Part shown: one piece after another, positions 1-7,108 of the stretch | How the letters are laid out: each line of letters starts with the position of its first letter | How positions within the stretch are numbered: position 1 is the stretch's first letter | Assembly (NCBI GenBank): GCA_031273385.1 | Contig: JAISRY010000090.1 | Location: 1 to 7,261, forward strand | DNA: 7,261 nucleotides | Source: Tannerellaceae bacterium | GTDB taxonomy: Bacteria; Bacteroidota; Bacteroidia; Bacteroidales; Tannerellaceae | Reading direction: 5' to 3' | Position numbers and translations under genes: made by a program | The notes under the pieces: generated by a model | What the model was told of the DNA's origin: nothing | The model's database searches: none | The model's input: the letters and a program-made list of their open reading frames with translations, nothing else

Positions 1-2375
1 ACCTGGCGGGGTTTACTTCCCTCGATAGGCCCGACGATACCGGCGGCTTCCAACTGATCCATCAGGCGTCCGGCGCGGTTGTAACCGATCGAGAATTTGC
101 GCTGGATAAGCGAAGTCGAACCCTGTTGCTGCGTGACAATCAGGTGGGCGGCTTCGTCAAACAGCGGATCACGGTCGGACAGGTCAACGGCTCCCGGCTT
201 CTCGCCGTCGCTTTCGCCGGTAAATTCCGGTAGGGGATGAGCCGTAGGATAGCCCGTCTGCTCCCCGATAAAAGAGGCGATCTCTTCTACCTCCGGCGTA
301 TCGACAAATGCGCACTGTACGCGGATCGTCTCATTCCCTTGCGAGAAGAGCAGGTCGCCACGCCCGATCAGCTGATTGGCGCCGGGGGAATCCAGGATCG
401 TGCGCGAGTCGATCATCGACGACACGCGGAAAGCGACCCGCGCAGGGAAATTCGCCTTGATCGTCCCGGTGATGATATTGGTCGACGGGCGTTGCGTGGC
501 GATGATCATGTGGATACCTACCGCCCGCGCCTTTTGTGCGATACGGGCGATCGGCAGCTCGATCTCCTTGCCTGCCGTCATGATCAGGTCGCCGAACTCG
601 TCGATAATCACCACGATATAGGGCATATACTTGTGCCCTTTCAACGGGTTGAGGTGGCGGCTGATAAATTTGGCATTGTATTCCTTGATGTTGCGCGTAT
701 GCGCTTTCATCAACAGATCGTACCGTTCGTCCATCTCTTTACAGAGCGAGTTCAACGTCTGGATCACTTTCGTGAAATCCGTGATGATCGGTTTGTCGGC
801 ATCCGGCAGTTTAGCCAGGTAATGGCGCTCGATATCGGCATAGATGCTGAACTCGACCATTTTGGGGTCGACCAGTACCAGTTTCAGCTCCGAAGGGTGT
901 TTCTTGTACAGCAAAGAGGTGATGATGGCGTTCAACCCGACCGATTTGCCCTGTCCCGTAGCCCCGGCCACGAGCAGGTGCGGCATCTTGCAAAGGTCGA
1001 ACATAAAGATCTCGTTGGTAATCGTCTTACCCAGCGCCACAGGCAGGTCGTAGCGGCACTCCTGGAACTTTCTCGAACCGATAATCGACTGCATCGAAAC
1101 GATCTGCGGGTCTTTATTGGGGACTTCGATGCCGATCGTCCCTTTGCCCGGCATCGGCGCGATAATACGGATGCCCAACGCCGAAAGGCTCAGCGCGATA
1201 TCATCTTCCAGGTTGCGGATCTTGGCGATCCTGACCCCTATGTCCGGTATCACTTCGTAGAGCGTGATCGTCGGGCCGACGGTCGCTTTGATCGACGCGA
1301 TGCTGATCCCGAAATTTTCGAGCGTCTGTTTGATACGCCGCTGGTTGGTCGTCTGCTCTTCCATATCCACCTGATGGTCGCTGTTGTCGTACCTCTTCAA
1401 CAGGTCGACCGTCGGATAGCGGAAGCTGGACAAATCCAGTTTCGGGTCGTACTCCCCGAGCGACGAGCCGTCGTACACCTCGTCGTCTCCCGTCGGCACA
1501 TCAATGCTGAATTGGGTCTTTTCTTCCGGCTCTCCGCCGTTGTCCGTAGCGGGTTTGTCGTCGATATAGGGCGCTTCGGGCGGAGCGGTATAGGCCTCTT
1601 CGTCTTTGGGGACGGTCACTGTAAAATCGTCGTCCGGCTGTGCCGTGGCATAAATATCCGCTGCAGGGTTCTTCCCGACAAAGTCCCTTTCGGTCGGATA
1701 GGTTTCGGCCGGCTTCCCGTTCTTTTTCCTTTCCGTCCACCGCCTCGTCCAGCCGAAAGAGAAGAAGCGGCGAAGAAGCGGGATGGTCTTCCGGCTCGAA
1801 AGGATGGCGATCACCAGAAGCGAAACGAGCAAAAACAACAGGGTTCCCGGAATGCCTACGTTTGCGATCATCGCCTCCGAAAGGGAATACCCATGCTGGC
1901 CGCCCAGGTAGAGGAACGTATCCTCATACCCTTTGATAAAGACAAAGCCGAAGAAGAGCGATCCCCATATCAGCAGGGAGGCGCAGAAAAGAAACCGTTT
2001 GATAATGGAGATATTCTTTATATTCATCAACCTGGCGCCTAAGGAGCCCAGGAAGAAAAGGATCATAAACGAAGAGATACCGAACCAGCGGTTCATAAAG
2101 AGGTCGGCCAGGTAAGCGCCCCGCACGCCCGTCCAGTTCTCGACCGATCCGCGGTTGGACACCAGGTCGCCCAACGGGACATGTTCGATCTTGCTCTGGT
2201 CGGCCGCTCCGGTAAAGAAAAACGAAACGAGCGCCAACCCGATATAGAGGGTCAGCACACACAGGATAAGCCCCGTAATAAAGCGCGTCCGTTCGTTCGC
2301 CAGAAAACCCCTTACCGCGCTTAACGTCTTCCCCTCATGAGCCTGTTGTTTTGAAATATGATTCTTCTTCGCCAT
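1..2375 (-). CDS. ftsK: DNA translocase FtsK, 3' end cut off by window edge
   Basis: This is a membrane-anchored hexameric ATPase that pumps chromosomal DNA through the closing division septum and activates XerCD recombination at dif. I read 791 codons in one open frame from the ATG at 2375; the frame leaves the window at base 1, probably only some tens of residues before the stop. The N-terminus has four predicted membrane helices, at about residues 33-54, 98-115, 127-147 and 175-192. A shortish acidic, proline-containing linker follows, at roughly 210-300, and then the motor. Walker A is GATGQGKS (residues 471-478, K477), and Walker B ends in IIDEFGDL with D592 and E593. From about residue 736 the C-terminal winged-helix gamma domain begins (DPLFDEAAHLIVTQQQGS) and runs to the edge with QLEAAGIVGPIEGSKPRQ, typical of the domain that reads KOPS sites. 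The gene lies 29 bases behind the upstream DUF3857 gene and carries a -7-like box in that gap. Nothing suggests damage. Confidence 0.97.
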   Translation of the reverse strand, partial: MAKKNHISKQQAHEGKTLSAVRGFLANERTRFITGLILCVLTLYIGLALVSFFFTGAADQSKIEHVPLGDLVSNRGSVENWTGVRGAYLADLFMNRWFGISSFMILFFLGSLGARLMNIKNISIIKRFLFCASLLIWGSLFFGFVFIKGYEDTFLYLGGQHGYSLSEAMIANVGIPGTLLFLLVSLLVIAILSSRKTIPLLRRFFSFGWTRRWTERKKNGKPAETYPTERDFVGKNPAADIYATAQPDDDFTVTVPKDEEAYTAPPEAPYIDDKPATDNGGEPEEKTQFSIDVPTGDDEVYDGSSLGEYDPKLDLSSFRYPTVDLLKRYDNSDHQVDMEEQTTNQRRIKQTLENFGISIASIKATVGPTITLYEVIPDIGVRIAKIRNLEDDIALSLSALGIRIIAPMPGKGTIGIEVPNKDPQIVSMQSIIGSRKFQECRYDLPVALGKTITNEIFMFDLCKMPHLLVAGATGQGKSVGLNAIITSLLYKKHPSELKLVLVDPKMVEFSIYADIERHYLAKLPDADKPIITDFTKVIQTLNSLCKEMDERYDLLMKAHTRNIKEYNAKFISRHLNPLKGHKYMPYIVVIIDEFGDLIMTAGKEIELPIARIAQKARAVGIHMIIATQRPSTNIITGTIKANFPARVAFRVSSMIDSRTILDSPGANQLIGRGDLLFSQGNETIRVQCAFVDTPEVEEIASFIGEQTGYPTAHPLPEFTGESDGEKPGAVDLSDRDPLFDEAAHLIVTQQQGSTSLIQRKFSIGYNRAGRLMDQLEAAGIVGPIEGSKPRQ

Positions 2376-2389
2376 AGTTTTAACTCCCG

Positions 2390-2397
2390 CAAAGGTA
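2390..2397 (-). promoter_or_regulatory. Bacteroidota -7 box (TACCTTTG) for ftsK
   Basis: Read on the minus strand, the sequence is TACCTTTG. It matches the Bacteroidota primary-sigma -7 consensus TAnnTTTG and sits 14 bases before the ftsK ATG. A start site a few bases downstream would leave a leader of only about 8-10 bases. I see no good TTTG -33 element at the usual spacing, and the upstream part would lie inside the 3' end of the preceding gene. The box may supply independent ftsK transcription in addition to read-through. Confidence 0.5.
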
Positions 2398-2404
2398 GGT
2401 AAAA

Positions 2405-4171
2405 TTATTTGTTTTTCCGCTTAAACAACAAAGAAAGGGCGTTCGGATCCGCCCATTCGGCGGCGAGGCGGCGGAAGCCGGCATACTCGGACGGGGCGAT
2501 CAATTGCCGGTGTAGCGTCAGCGTGCGGCTAACCTCTACCACTCCCTCCCGTTGCCTGACCGAAAAGGCGACGCTGCCCGCCGACTGGTTGACCACCCGC
2601 TCCCCCTCGGGCGTACAAAGTTCGAAATCGTCCGGTATATGGATGGTATAGCGGTATCGCTCGTCCGCCTTGCGGGAGAGCAGGAGGGGCTCTTTCCGCA
2701 CGGTGTTGTAGCTGTCATACGGGGTGTGGGAAAAGCCGATGGGCGAATCGGGCAACCGGAAGAGGATATAGCCGTCTTTCTCTTTTGCCTCCCCTGAAAG
2801 GGTATAGGTAAAGAGGGAATGTCCCTCCCCTTTCGTCTCTTCAGCCTCTTTACCGCCGGCGGTTAGGCGGGCGACGTAAGCGCCGGTATAGGGGAGAAAG
2901 GCGTCCGCGACGGTAGCGGTCGCACGGCTTTCGGACTTTCCCTGCCCGATGGTGATCTCATACGCATAGTTCAGGTAGGCGGGAGGGGCGGCGATGGCGA
3001 TCTCCTCGCCCTGTCCGGAGACGCTGCGTACCTGCCGGTAGCCGGCAAGCCATCCGGTCTGGCATAGGGAGGGTTGGAGGGGCGTAAGGAACCAATTCTT
3101 GCCGCCGCACGTGGCTATGACAAACAGTTCGTCAATCGCGCTTAATCCGCAACTGTTCAGGTCGTTATTATGGTAAAACGAAGCGGCTACTTCCGCTTTT
3201 ATACCGGCGACATTCAGCAGCGCCGCCAGGAGGTTAACCTTTTCGGCTACCGTTCCGTAGGCTGTGCGGATGACCTCTCCGGCGGGACGTATCCTGTATC
3301 CGGCCTCCTGCAAGGTCAGCCGGCTGTTTCCGAGGCGGTTAATGACATAATCCAGGATGGCGCCGATCTTCTCCGCGTCCGTATCCTTTCCGTTCGTAAG
3401 GGTTTCGGAAAGCGCCTCCACCTCAGCGTTATCCGACAGGTTAAGTTGCTCTTTGATACGGGATAAGGCATCGGCTATTGAAGCGTAGCTTGACGCCGTA
3501 AGCTGTCGTAGTCCGCCGGCGTCGACCGTCACTTGCGGCGCTTTCGGGGCGGCGGGGACATTGCGCAACTTCCATACAGCCTGCTTCATGCCGTTCGCGG
3601 TTGAGACAATCGCTTTAGCCGTTGAATTGACTAAGTTGAAAGACAGCGGTTTATTTTCGGGCGACACCAGGGTGAGCGTATACTCCCGGACGGGCGAACT
3701 TTGCTCAATGATTTCCGAGACGTCCAGCGCGGGCAGGTAGCCCGCTTTGGAGACGACGGAGTAGTCCAGGTAGATGGTTGCACCCAGCTCCAGCCCGGTA
3801 TGGACGACCACCATCTCTTTCAGATGGGTATAGGCCGGGGCGTTTGCCGCCTGGCGGGGCAAGACCTCTACCAGGGCATTTTCGGGCGTTTGGATGATTG
3901 TCCCGTCTTTTTGCTTCGTATAGGAAGCGTGTATTTTCAACTCCTGGTAGCGCGGGTTGTAGACAATGAAGCTTTCGCCGTATGTCCTGTTCATCGCCGT
4001 ATGGGTAAAAAGGGTGAGTTCCATAGAGCAACGGAACTCCTGGCTTCCATCGGGGTATAGCGTATAGGTTTTTGACAATTTTCCGTATTCGGCATCCGGC
4101 GCGGCATAGCCCGGAAGCGCAAGGCTCAACAGGCAGCATAGCCCTATTATCTTGTTTCGCAACTGTATCAT
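2405..4171 (-). CDS. Secreted DUF3857 protein with catalytically dead transglutaminase-like domain
   Basis: A protein of 588 residues that probably acts in the periplasm; its substrate or partner is unknown. A Sec signal peptide (hydrophobic core about residues 8-21, likely cleavage after the A23/A24 region, GYAAPD) is followed by a DUF3857-like beta domain at about 30-200. A transglutaminase-like fold spans about 230-370, and a C-terminal beta domain of the DUF3858 type spans about 395-560. Aligned by eye with the neighbouring 649-residue protein, the catalytic Cys position (GVCKDIAGTL there) reads GTVAEKVNLL here, so V308 replaces Cys. The His region reads AIDELFVIA (347-349, no His), and the Asp of LDPT is T363 in FLTPL. 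All three catalytic residues are therefore missing while the fold-defining hydrophobic pattern remains. It looks like a pseudoenzyme or binding protein rather than a decayed gene, because the frame is intact. The ATG at 4171 directly precedes the signal peptide, 28 bases behind the upstream gene. DUF assignments are by recognition. Confidence 0.88.
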   Translation of the reverse strand: MIQLRNKIIGLCCLLSLALPGYAAPDAEYGKLSKTYTLYPDGSQEFRCSMELTLFTHTAMNRTYGESFIVYNPRYQELKIHASYTKQKDGTIIQTPENALVEVLPRQAANAPAYTHLKEMVVVHTGLELGATIYLDYSVVSKAGYLPALDVSEIIEQSSPVREYTLTLVSPENKPLSFNLVNSTAKAIVSTANGMKQAVWKLRNVPAAPKAPQVTVDAGGLRQLTASSYASIADALSRIKEQLNLSDNAEVEALSETLTNGKDTDAEKIGAILDYVINRLGNSRLTLQEAGYRIRPAGEVIRTAYGTVAEKVNLLAALLNVAGIKAEVAASFYHNNDLNSCGLSAIDELFVIATCGGKNWFLTPLQPSLCQTGWLAGYRQVRSVSGQGEEIAIAAPPAYLNYAYEITIGQGKSESRATATVADAFLPYTGAYVARLTAGGKEAEETKGEGHSLFTYTLSGEAKEKDGYILFRLPDSPIGFSHTPYDSYNTVRKEPLLLSRKADERYRYTIHIPDDFELCTPEGERVVNQSAGSVAFSVRQREGVVEVSRTLTLHRQLIAPSEYAGFRRLAAEWADPNALSLLFKRKNK

Positions 4172-4177
4172 GGTTAT

Positions 4178-4200
4178 GAATGAATTGATTGATGATTGAT
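4178..4200. repeat. Short GAT/GATT simple repeat between the two DUF3857 genes
   Basis: The 28-base gap and the stop codon of the upstream gene consist of irregular GAT and GATT units (ATC/AATC on the coding strand). It contains no TAnnTTTG box and no hairpin with a T-tract, which supports co-transcription of the two flanking genes. The repeat is short and may simply be a low-complexity leader. Confidence 0.5.
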
Positions 4201-6149
4201 TATAGATCGTTTATCCTGGTGATCGCCAGGTAATCCCCATACTGTTTGTGGGCATTGACCGCCTCGCGGAACCCTTTCCAGTCGGAGGCTTCATAGATGC
4301 GCTTTTTCAGCGCCAGCCGTTGGCGAAGCTTTATGCAGCCCTCTTCCTGCCGTAGCGACCCCTCAAAGTCGGCCGCTTCGCTGGCGAGCGCCTCTTCCCG
4401 GCTTGCCGTGACAAGCGTATAGCCCTTGGGCAACTGTATGCTCTCGTCCAGTTCGACCAACCGCGAACAGGCATCCCTGAAGCCGTAGGCGCGTGTCTCC
4501 GGACGGGTGTCGATATGGAGATAGGAAAGGACGTTGTCGTACAGGCCGTTCATGGTCAAAGGCTTGAAAAGAAGCTCGTTCTTCCCCTTTATCCCATAGC
4601 CGGGTATTTCGTAACGGAACGTGATCCGTATCGGGGCGGCCTGGTAGTCTTTGGGGTCTTTCCCGTAATCGACGGCAATGAGCTTGGCCTGTGGGGATAC
4701 GTACAACAGTTGTTGTTCCAACTGGTTATGCCATTCCGTCTGCCATCCTTGCGTAAATATCCTCCGGATAGCCCTGTCCGATTGCCCCTCGGCGGTGATG
4801 GTGAACCGTCCGTGCAGCGTCCCCTCTTCGTCGATACGGTTGGCGGCGTCGATGCGGACATAATGGTTTTCGGGCGGGGAAAGGGGCGTGACGAGCAGGC
4901 CGGAACTTTCCGGTATGCCGGGGAGGTAGTTCTGCTGCTGTTCGGCGCTGCTCCACAGCTCGCGGCAGAAAGGCACCCACGTCGGGTCTAACGGCATATA
5001 GGTACCGTCCTGCAACTTGACGACGGCCACACAATGGTTGAAATGATCCGCCGGGATACTCTCCACGCGACTGCCGGCCATCGTCATCGCCGGATAAGCC
5101 TCGAAGCCCGCCATGCGGAGGAAAGAGATCAGCGTTCCCGCAATATCTTTGCATACGCCGCAACGGTCGGTATAATTCATCTGCGTATTATGCAGCGTAT
5201 AGCCCTCCCCTTTTCCCATCGAGATACCCGAATAGCGGATATTGTCCGCCACCCAGTGGGTGAGGACGGCGATTTTCTCCATCTCCGTCCGTTTGCCTTT
5301 GATCAGTTCGTCGACTTTCCGCTGCGCCGCAGGGAAAGGGGCGAAGCTGCCGTAGTCTTCGTTGACCTTATGGAACCAGGCCGATTTGTCTTTCCAGTCC
5401 GGCGTCGAAGAGAGCATCAGTTTGGGGGCGGCATCGTAAAGATCGACCATATTGGCCTCCCGCTTGAACGGCAGGATATGGCTCATGGCAAACGTATACA
5501 CCTTACGCCCATCCTCATAGCGCATAGACGAGGTACATTCGCCCTGGTAAAACTGGAACTGCATCTCTTTTTCCATCGGAAGCGACACGCGGTAGACCTT
5601 TCTGACGGCCGGTTGGTCGACCCAGAAAGGCACAATGTCGTAAAACTGCCCCTGCATGGGAGGGATAAAGCGCGAATCATCGTCGCCACCGTCCGTCAAC
5701 AGGGCGTAGGTGAATCCTTTCTTGGCGATTTCGTATGCCAGGATATCCCCCTCTTCCAGCCAGCCTGCTTCGAGCATGATCTGACGCGCCCCCCAGTAGA
5801 TGGCGCGGGCGGGCGCCGCATAGTCGTACGCCCGGGTAACGTCCAGGTTGACCACGTCGCCATTCTTCCGGTAGATCGTCGCATACCGAAACTCGGCAAA
5901 AGCCGTCAGCGGGTCATAATCATACGTAATCACCCGGTTATTCACCGCCCCCTTAGCCGTTTGGATCTTCACGGCGCGGTAGATACTGAAAGAGCCCGAC
6001 CCGGTAGGCTGTACGACGACCGACGTACTGTCCGCCAACGTCACACAATCATAACCGGCATACGCCTGCAAATCGCCGGCTACCGGTACCTGCGCAGAAA
6101 GCGCCGCGCCGGCAAAAAGAAAAAACAAAGCCAATAGCAGATGTTTCAT
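4200..6149 (-). CDS. Secreted DUF3857 / transglutaminase-like protein, intact catalytic triad
   Basis: A protein of 649 residues, predicted to be exported. The N-terminus (MKHLLLALFFLFAGAALSAQ) is a Sec signal peptide, probably cleaved after A19; there is no lipobox Cys. DUF3857 covers about residues 40-210, the transglutaminase-like core about 265-395, and a DUF3858-type beta region about 420-580, ending in a charged helical tail. The triad is visible: C333 in RCGVCKDIAGTL, H372 in FNHCVAVV and D388 in LDPTW. A second cysteine, C330, forms a CxxC pair with the nucleophile. Papain-like/transglutaminase folds of this kind either cleave or cross-link peptide bonds, and which applies here cannot be told from sequence. 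The start is fixed by the signal peptide beginning at the ATG at 6149. The gene heads the compact row leading into ftsK. I found no TAnnTTTG box in the 35 bases before it, so its promoter may lie inside or upstream of the AT-rich cassette. Confidence 0.92.
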   Translation of the reverse strand: MKHLLLALFFLFAGAALSAQVPVAGDLQAYAGYDCVTLADSTSVVVQPTGSGSFSIYRAVKIQTAKGAVNNRVITYDYDPLTAFAEFRYATIYRKNGDVVNLDVTRAYDYAAPARAIYWGARQIMLEAGWLEEGDILAYEIAKKGFTYALLTDGGDDDSRFIPPMQGQFYDIVPFWVDQPAVRKVYRVSLPMEKEMQFQFYQGECTSSMRYEDGRKVYTFAMSHILPFKREANMVDLYDAAPKLMLSSTPDWKDKSAWFHKVNEDYGSFAPFPAAQRKVDELIKGKRTEMEKIAVLTHWVADNIRYSGISMGKGEGYTLHNTQMNYTDRCGVCKDIAGTLISFLRMAGFEAYPAMTMAGSRVESIPADHFNHCVAVVKLQDGTYMPLDPTWVPFCRELWSSAEQQQNYLPGIPESSGLLVTPLSPPENHYVRIDAANRIDEEGTLHGRFTITAEGQSDRAIRRIFTQGWQTEWHNQLEQQLLYVSPQAKLIAVDYGKDPKDYQAAPIRITFRYEIPGYGIKGKNELLFKPLTMNGLYDNVLSYLHIDTRPETRAYGFRDACSRLVELDESIQLPKGYTLVTASREEALASEAADFEGSLRQEEGCIKLRQRLALKKRIYEASDWKGFREAVNAHKQYGDYLAITRINDL

Positions 6150-6184
6150 AAAGCTGAGTATTTTGAATTGCTGTTTTTATATGA

Positions 6185-6493
6185 CTACTTTGGTAACTCC
6201 TTTTTGAGCATATCATAAATCGCTTGCCACGATTTTCGATATAACAAACTGGAATAATCTGAGAGTTGAGTGAATATATCAGAGCTATAAACCAGGTTCA
6301 TCGCTTCAATTTTAGATATATCACGATCTTTCATTAATGCCACTGATAATTCACTAACCAATGCTTCCACTTTATAACGAGGTGGCTCGTTATAATCAAG
6401 CAACACATCTATTGCCTGCTCTGAGCAGAATGCCATTTGGTGTGTTGCTTCACGGAATCTCAATTCCATATTCGTTCCGTGATAGAGCTTCAT
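6185..6493 (-). CDS. Internally deleted DUF3990-like protein (ART-type core missing)
   Basis: A 102-residue ORF. It begins MKLYHGTNMEL, the usual opening of DUF3990 proteins, a family I recall as related to ADP-ribosyltransferases and with H and G in the YHG motif. It then jumps within three or four residues (about 11-14) to REATHQMAFCSEQAIDVL, which resembles the C-terminal segment of these proteins. The rest is an all-helical tail with the pattern MxLVYSSDIFTQLSD..LLYRKSWQAIYDMLKKEL (residues 65-100), known to me as a C-terminal extension or companion of this family. The central part of roughly 150 residues that should carry the rest of the catalytic fold is absent, yet the frame is kept. 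The ORF starts one base after the DUF3791 stop (TAATATG), so translation is probably coupled. AT-rich codon use sets it apart from the genes to its left. The alternative is a genuine small protein with only a chance N-terminal match. The family call is moderate; the ORF itself is solid. Confidence 0.65.
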   Translation of the reverse strand: MKLYHGTNMELRFREATHQMAFCSEQAIDVLLDYNEPPRYKVEALVSELSVALMKDRDISKIEAMNLVYSSDIFTQLSDYSSLLYRKSWQAIYDMLKKELPK

Positions 6494-6494
6494 A

Positions 6495-6728
6495 TTACAA
6501 TTCCCCTCCGTTACGTTTGCAAATACGTTGAAGCGTCTCTACCGTCAGAATTGGATTCTCGCAATGCTCTACTTCATAGTGCTTGTCAAGAAACTCAACT
6601 CCCCCATACCGGTAGAGGTATTTGAACGACTGCTGCATGGAGAGTCCGTTCTTCAACGAAAACTCATTGACTATAAATGCGATATAGTCAACGACATCCT
6701 TTGCTTTATCCAACGCTTCCGAATCCAT
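6495..6728 (-). CDS. DUF3791 family small protein
   Basis: A 77-residue protein, the usual size for DUF3791. The pattern VVDYIAFIVNEFSLKNGLS, then FKYLYRYGGVEFLDKHYEVEH and a hydrophobic C-terminal stretch (ILTVETLQRICKR), fits this helical family. Such proteins commonly lie directly upstream of DUF3990 genes in Bacteroidota and Firmicutes, an arrangement that suggests a partner or antitoxin-like role. That role is inferred, not shown. No membrane helix or signal peptide is visible, so it is probably cytoplasmic. The ATG at 6728 gives the family-length N-terminus, and a -7 box lies 22 bases upstream. The stop is followed after one base by the ATG of the DUF3990-like gene. Low GC relative to the ftsK row suggests acquisition by transfer. 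Confidence 0.75.
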   Translation of the reverse strand: MDSEALDKAKDVVDYIAFIVNEFSLKNGLSMQQSFKYLYRYGGVEFLDKHYEVEHCENPILTVETLQRICKRNGGEL

Positions 6729-6750
6729 ATATTCCCAATTTTTGACAGAA

Positions 6751-6758
6751 CAAATTTA
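6751..6758 (-). promoter_or_regulatory. Bacteroidota -7 box (TAAATTTG) for the DUF3791 cassette
   Basis: On the minus strand the sequence reads TAAATTTG, a full match to TAnnTTTG, 22 bases upstream of the DUF3791 ATG. A start a few bases downstream would give a leader of about 15-18 bases that is AT-rich and lacks a Shine-Dalgarno sequence, normal for this phylum. No clear TTTG -33 element occurs at 19-21 bases. Confidence 0.6.
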
Positions 6759-6801
6759 CGACTTTTTATTTGAATTACGTTCATATTTGCAGGGTACATT
6801 T

Positions 6802-6880
6802 GACCGGAGGGTCGATTTTCATTTCAAATTGTCGCTATTTTATTTCAAAGAGTCTCTTATGCCCGGAGGGCAAGATTTTC
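6802..6880. repeat. Pair of similar small hairpins with a shared GATTTTCAT tail
   Basis: Two copies of CCGGAGGG followed within two or three bases by GATTTTCAT occur at about 6804-6822 and 6862-6882. Each sits in a short dyad: GACC-GGAG-GGTC at 6802-6813, and TGCCC-GGA-GGGCA at 6860-6872. The stem arms differ between copies but pairing is kept. ATTTCAAA also occurs twice between them (6821 and 6842). The stems are too short and the T runs too weak to call them terminators with confidence. Confidence 0.55.
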
Positions 6881-7017
6881 ATAATGACGATAAATCACAA
6901 TCATCTGAAAATCAAATAGTATCCGTCATTGCGAGTACCCAATAAACCAGGTTTATTGGGTACTCGCAATGACGGATACTATTTGATTTTCAGATGATTG
7001 CGATTCATCGTCATTAT
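6881..7017. repeat. Near-perfect 137-bp palindrome (68-bp arms, 1-base spacer)
   Basis: The left arm 6881-6948 and the right arm 6950-7017 are reverse complements around A6949. I checked the pairing base by base and found 66 of 68 positions matching; the mismatches are 6892/7006 and 6897/7001 (A opposite C on the plus strand). Read as minus-strand RNA, both mismatches become G-U pairs, so every position can pair. The arms contain CGTCATTGCGAG, a sequence type I know from interspersed intergenic repeats in bacteria. No T-tract follows on either side, so it is not a simple terminator. It may be an inverted duplication of a repeat, a MITE-like element or a source of a long hairpin RNA. Confidence 0.95.
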
Positions 7018-7079
7018 AACCGAGCGCAAGCAAGAACGTCATGTCGACCGAGCGCAGCGAGTGGAGACACCTCAGATCG
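7009..7079. repeat. 28-bp imperfect direct repeat and interspersed-repeat-like sequence
   Basis: Two adjacent 28-base units, 7009-7036 and 7037-7064, both start CGTCAT and share ACCGAGCGCA at the same offset. The second unit runs on into GTGGAGACACCTC, which resembles the widespread Bacteroidota intergenic repeat of the form GTCGACCGAGCGnAGCGAGTGGAGA. The first unit overlaps the right end of the palindrome, so the palindrome and this repeat are joined. The family resemblance is from memory, not a search. Confidence 0.55.
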
Positions 7080-7108
7080 CACCCGCCTGCCCTTTCGATC
7101 GGAGTTCC

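Noticed and set aside
237..2042. Plus-strand open frame of 601 codons opposite ftsK
   Set aside because: It is codon-aligned antisense to ftsK, whose motor and membrane motifs are unmistakable. The translated product is Arg/Asp-rich with no domain, as expected from GC-rich antisense sequence.
4130..4140. Lipoprotein signal (C12/C13) in the 588-residue protein
   Set aside because: The residues before the cysteines (IGL) do not fit a lipobox, which needs Gly, Ala or Ser just before Cys. A normal Sec cleavage site follows at GYAA.
4515..4991. Plus-strand open frame of 158 codons
   Set aside because: It lies wholly inside the 649-residue gene on the other strand, with no promoter-like box and no recognisable family.
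5034..6137. Plus-strand open frame of 367 codons opposite the transglutaminase-like gene
   Set aside because: It is a shadow of the 649-residue gene. The product is rich in Arg, His and Asp, has no recognisable motif, and the opposite strand carries a signal peptide and catalytic triad.
6742..6945. Plus-strand open frame of 67 codons in the intergenic region
   Set aside because: It spans the cassette promoter, both small hairpins and the left palindrome arm, and its product is of low complexity. Its sequence is explained by repeats.
6881..7017. Palindrome as a rho-independent terminator
   Set aside because: The arms are far too long, are not GC-rich at the base, and no T run follows on either strand.
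7009..7064. CRISPR array
   Set aside because: There are only two imperfect adjacent units with no spacers between them and no cas genes in the window.
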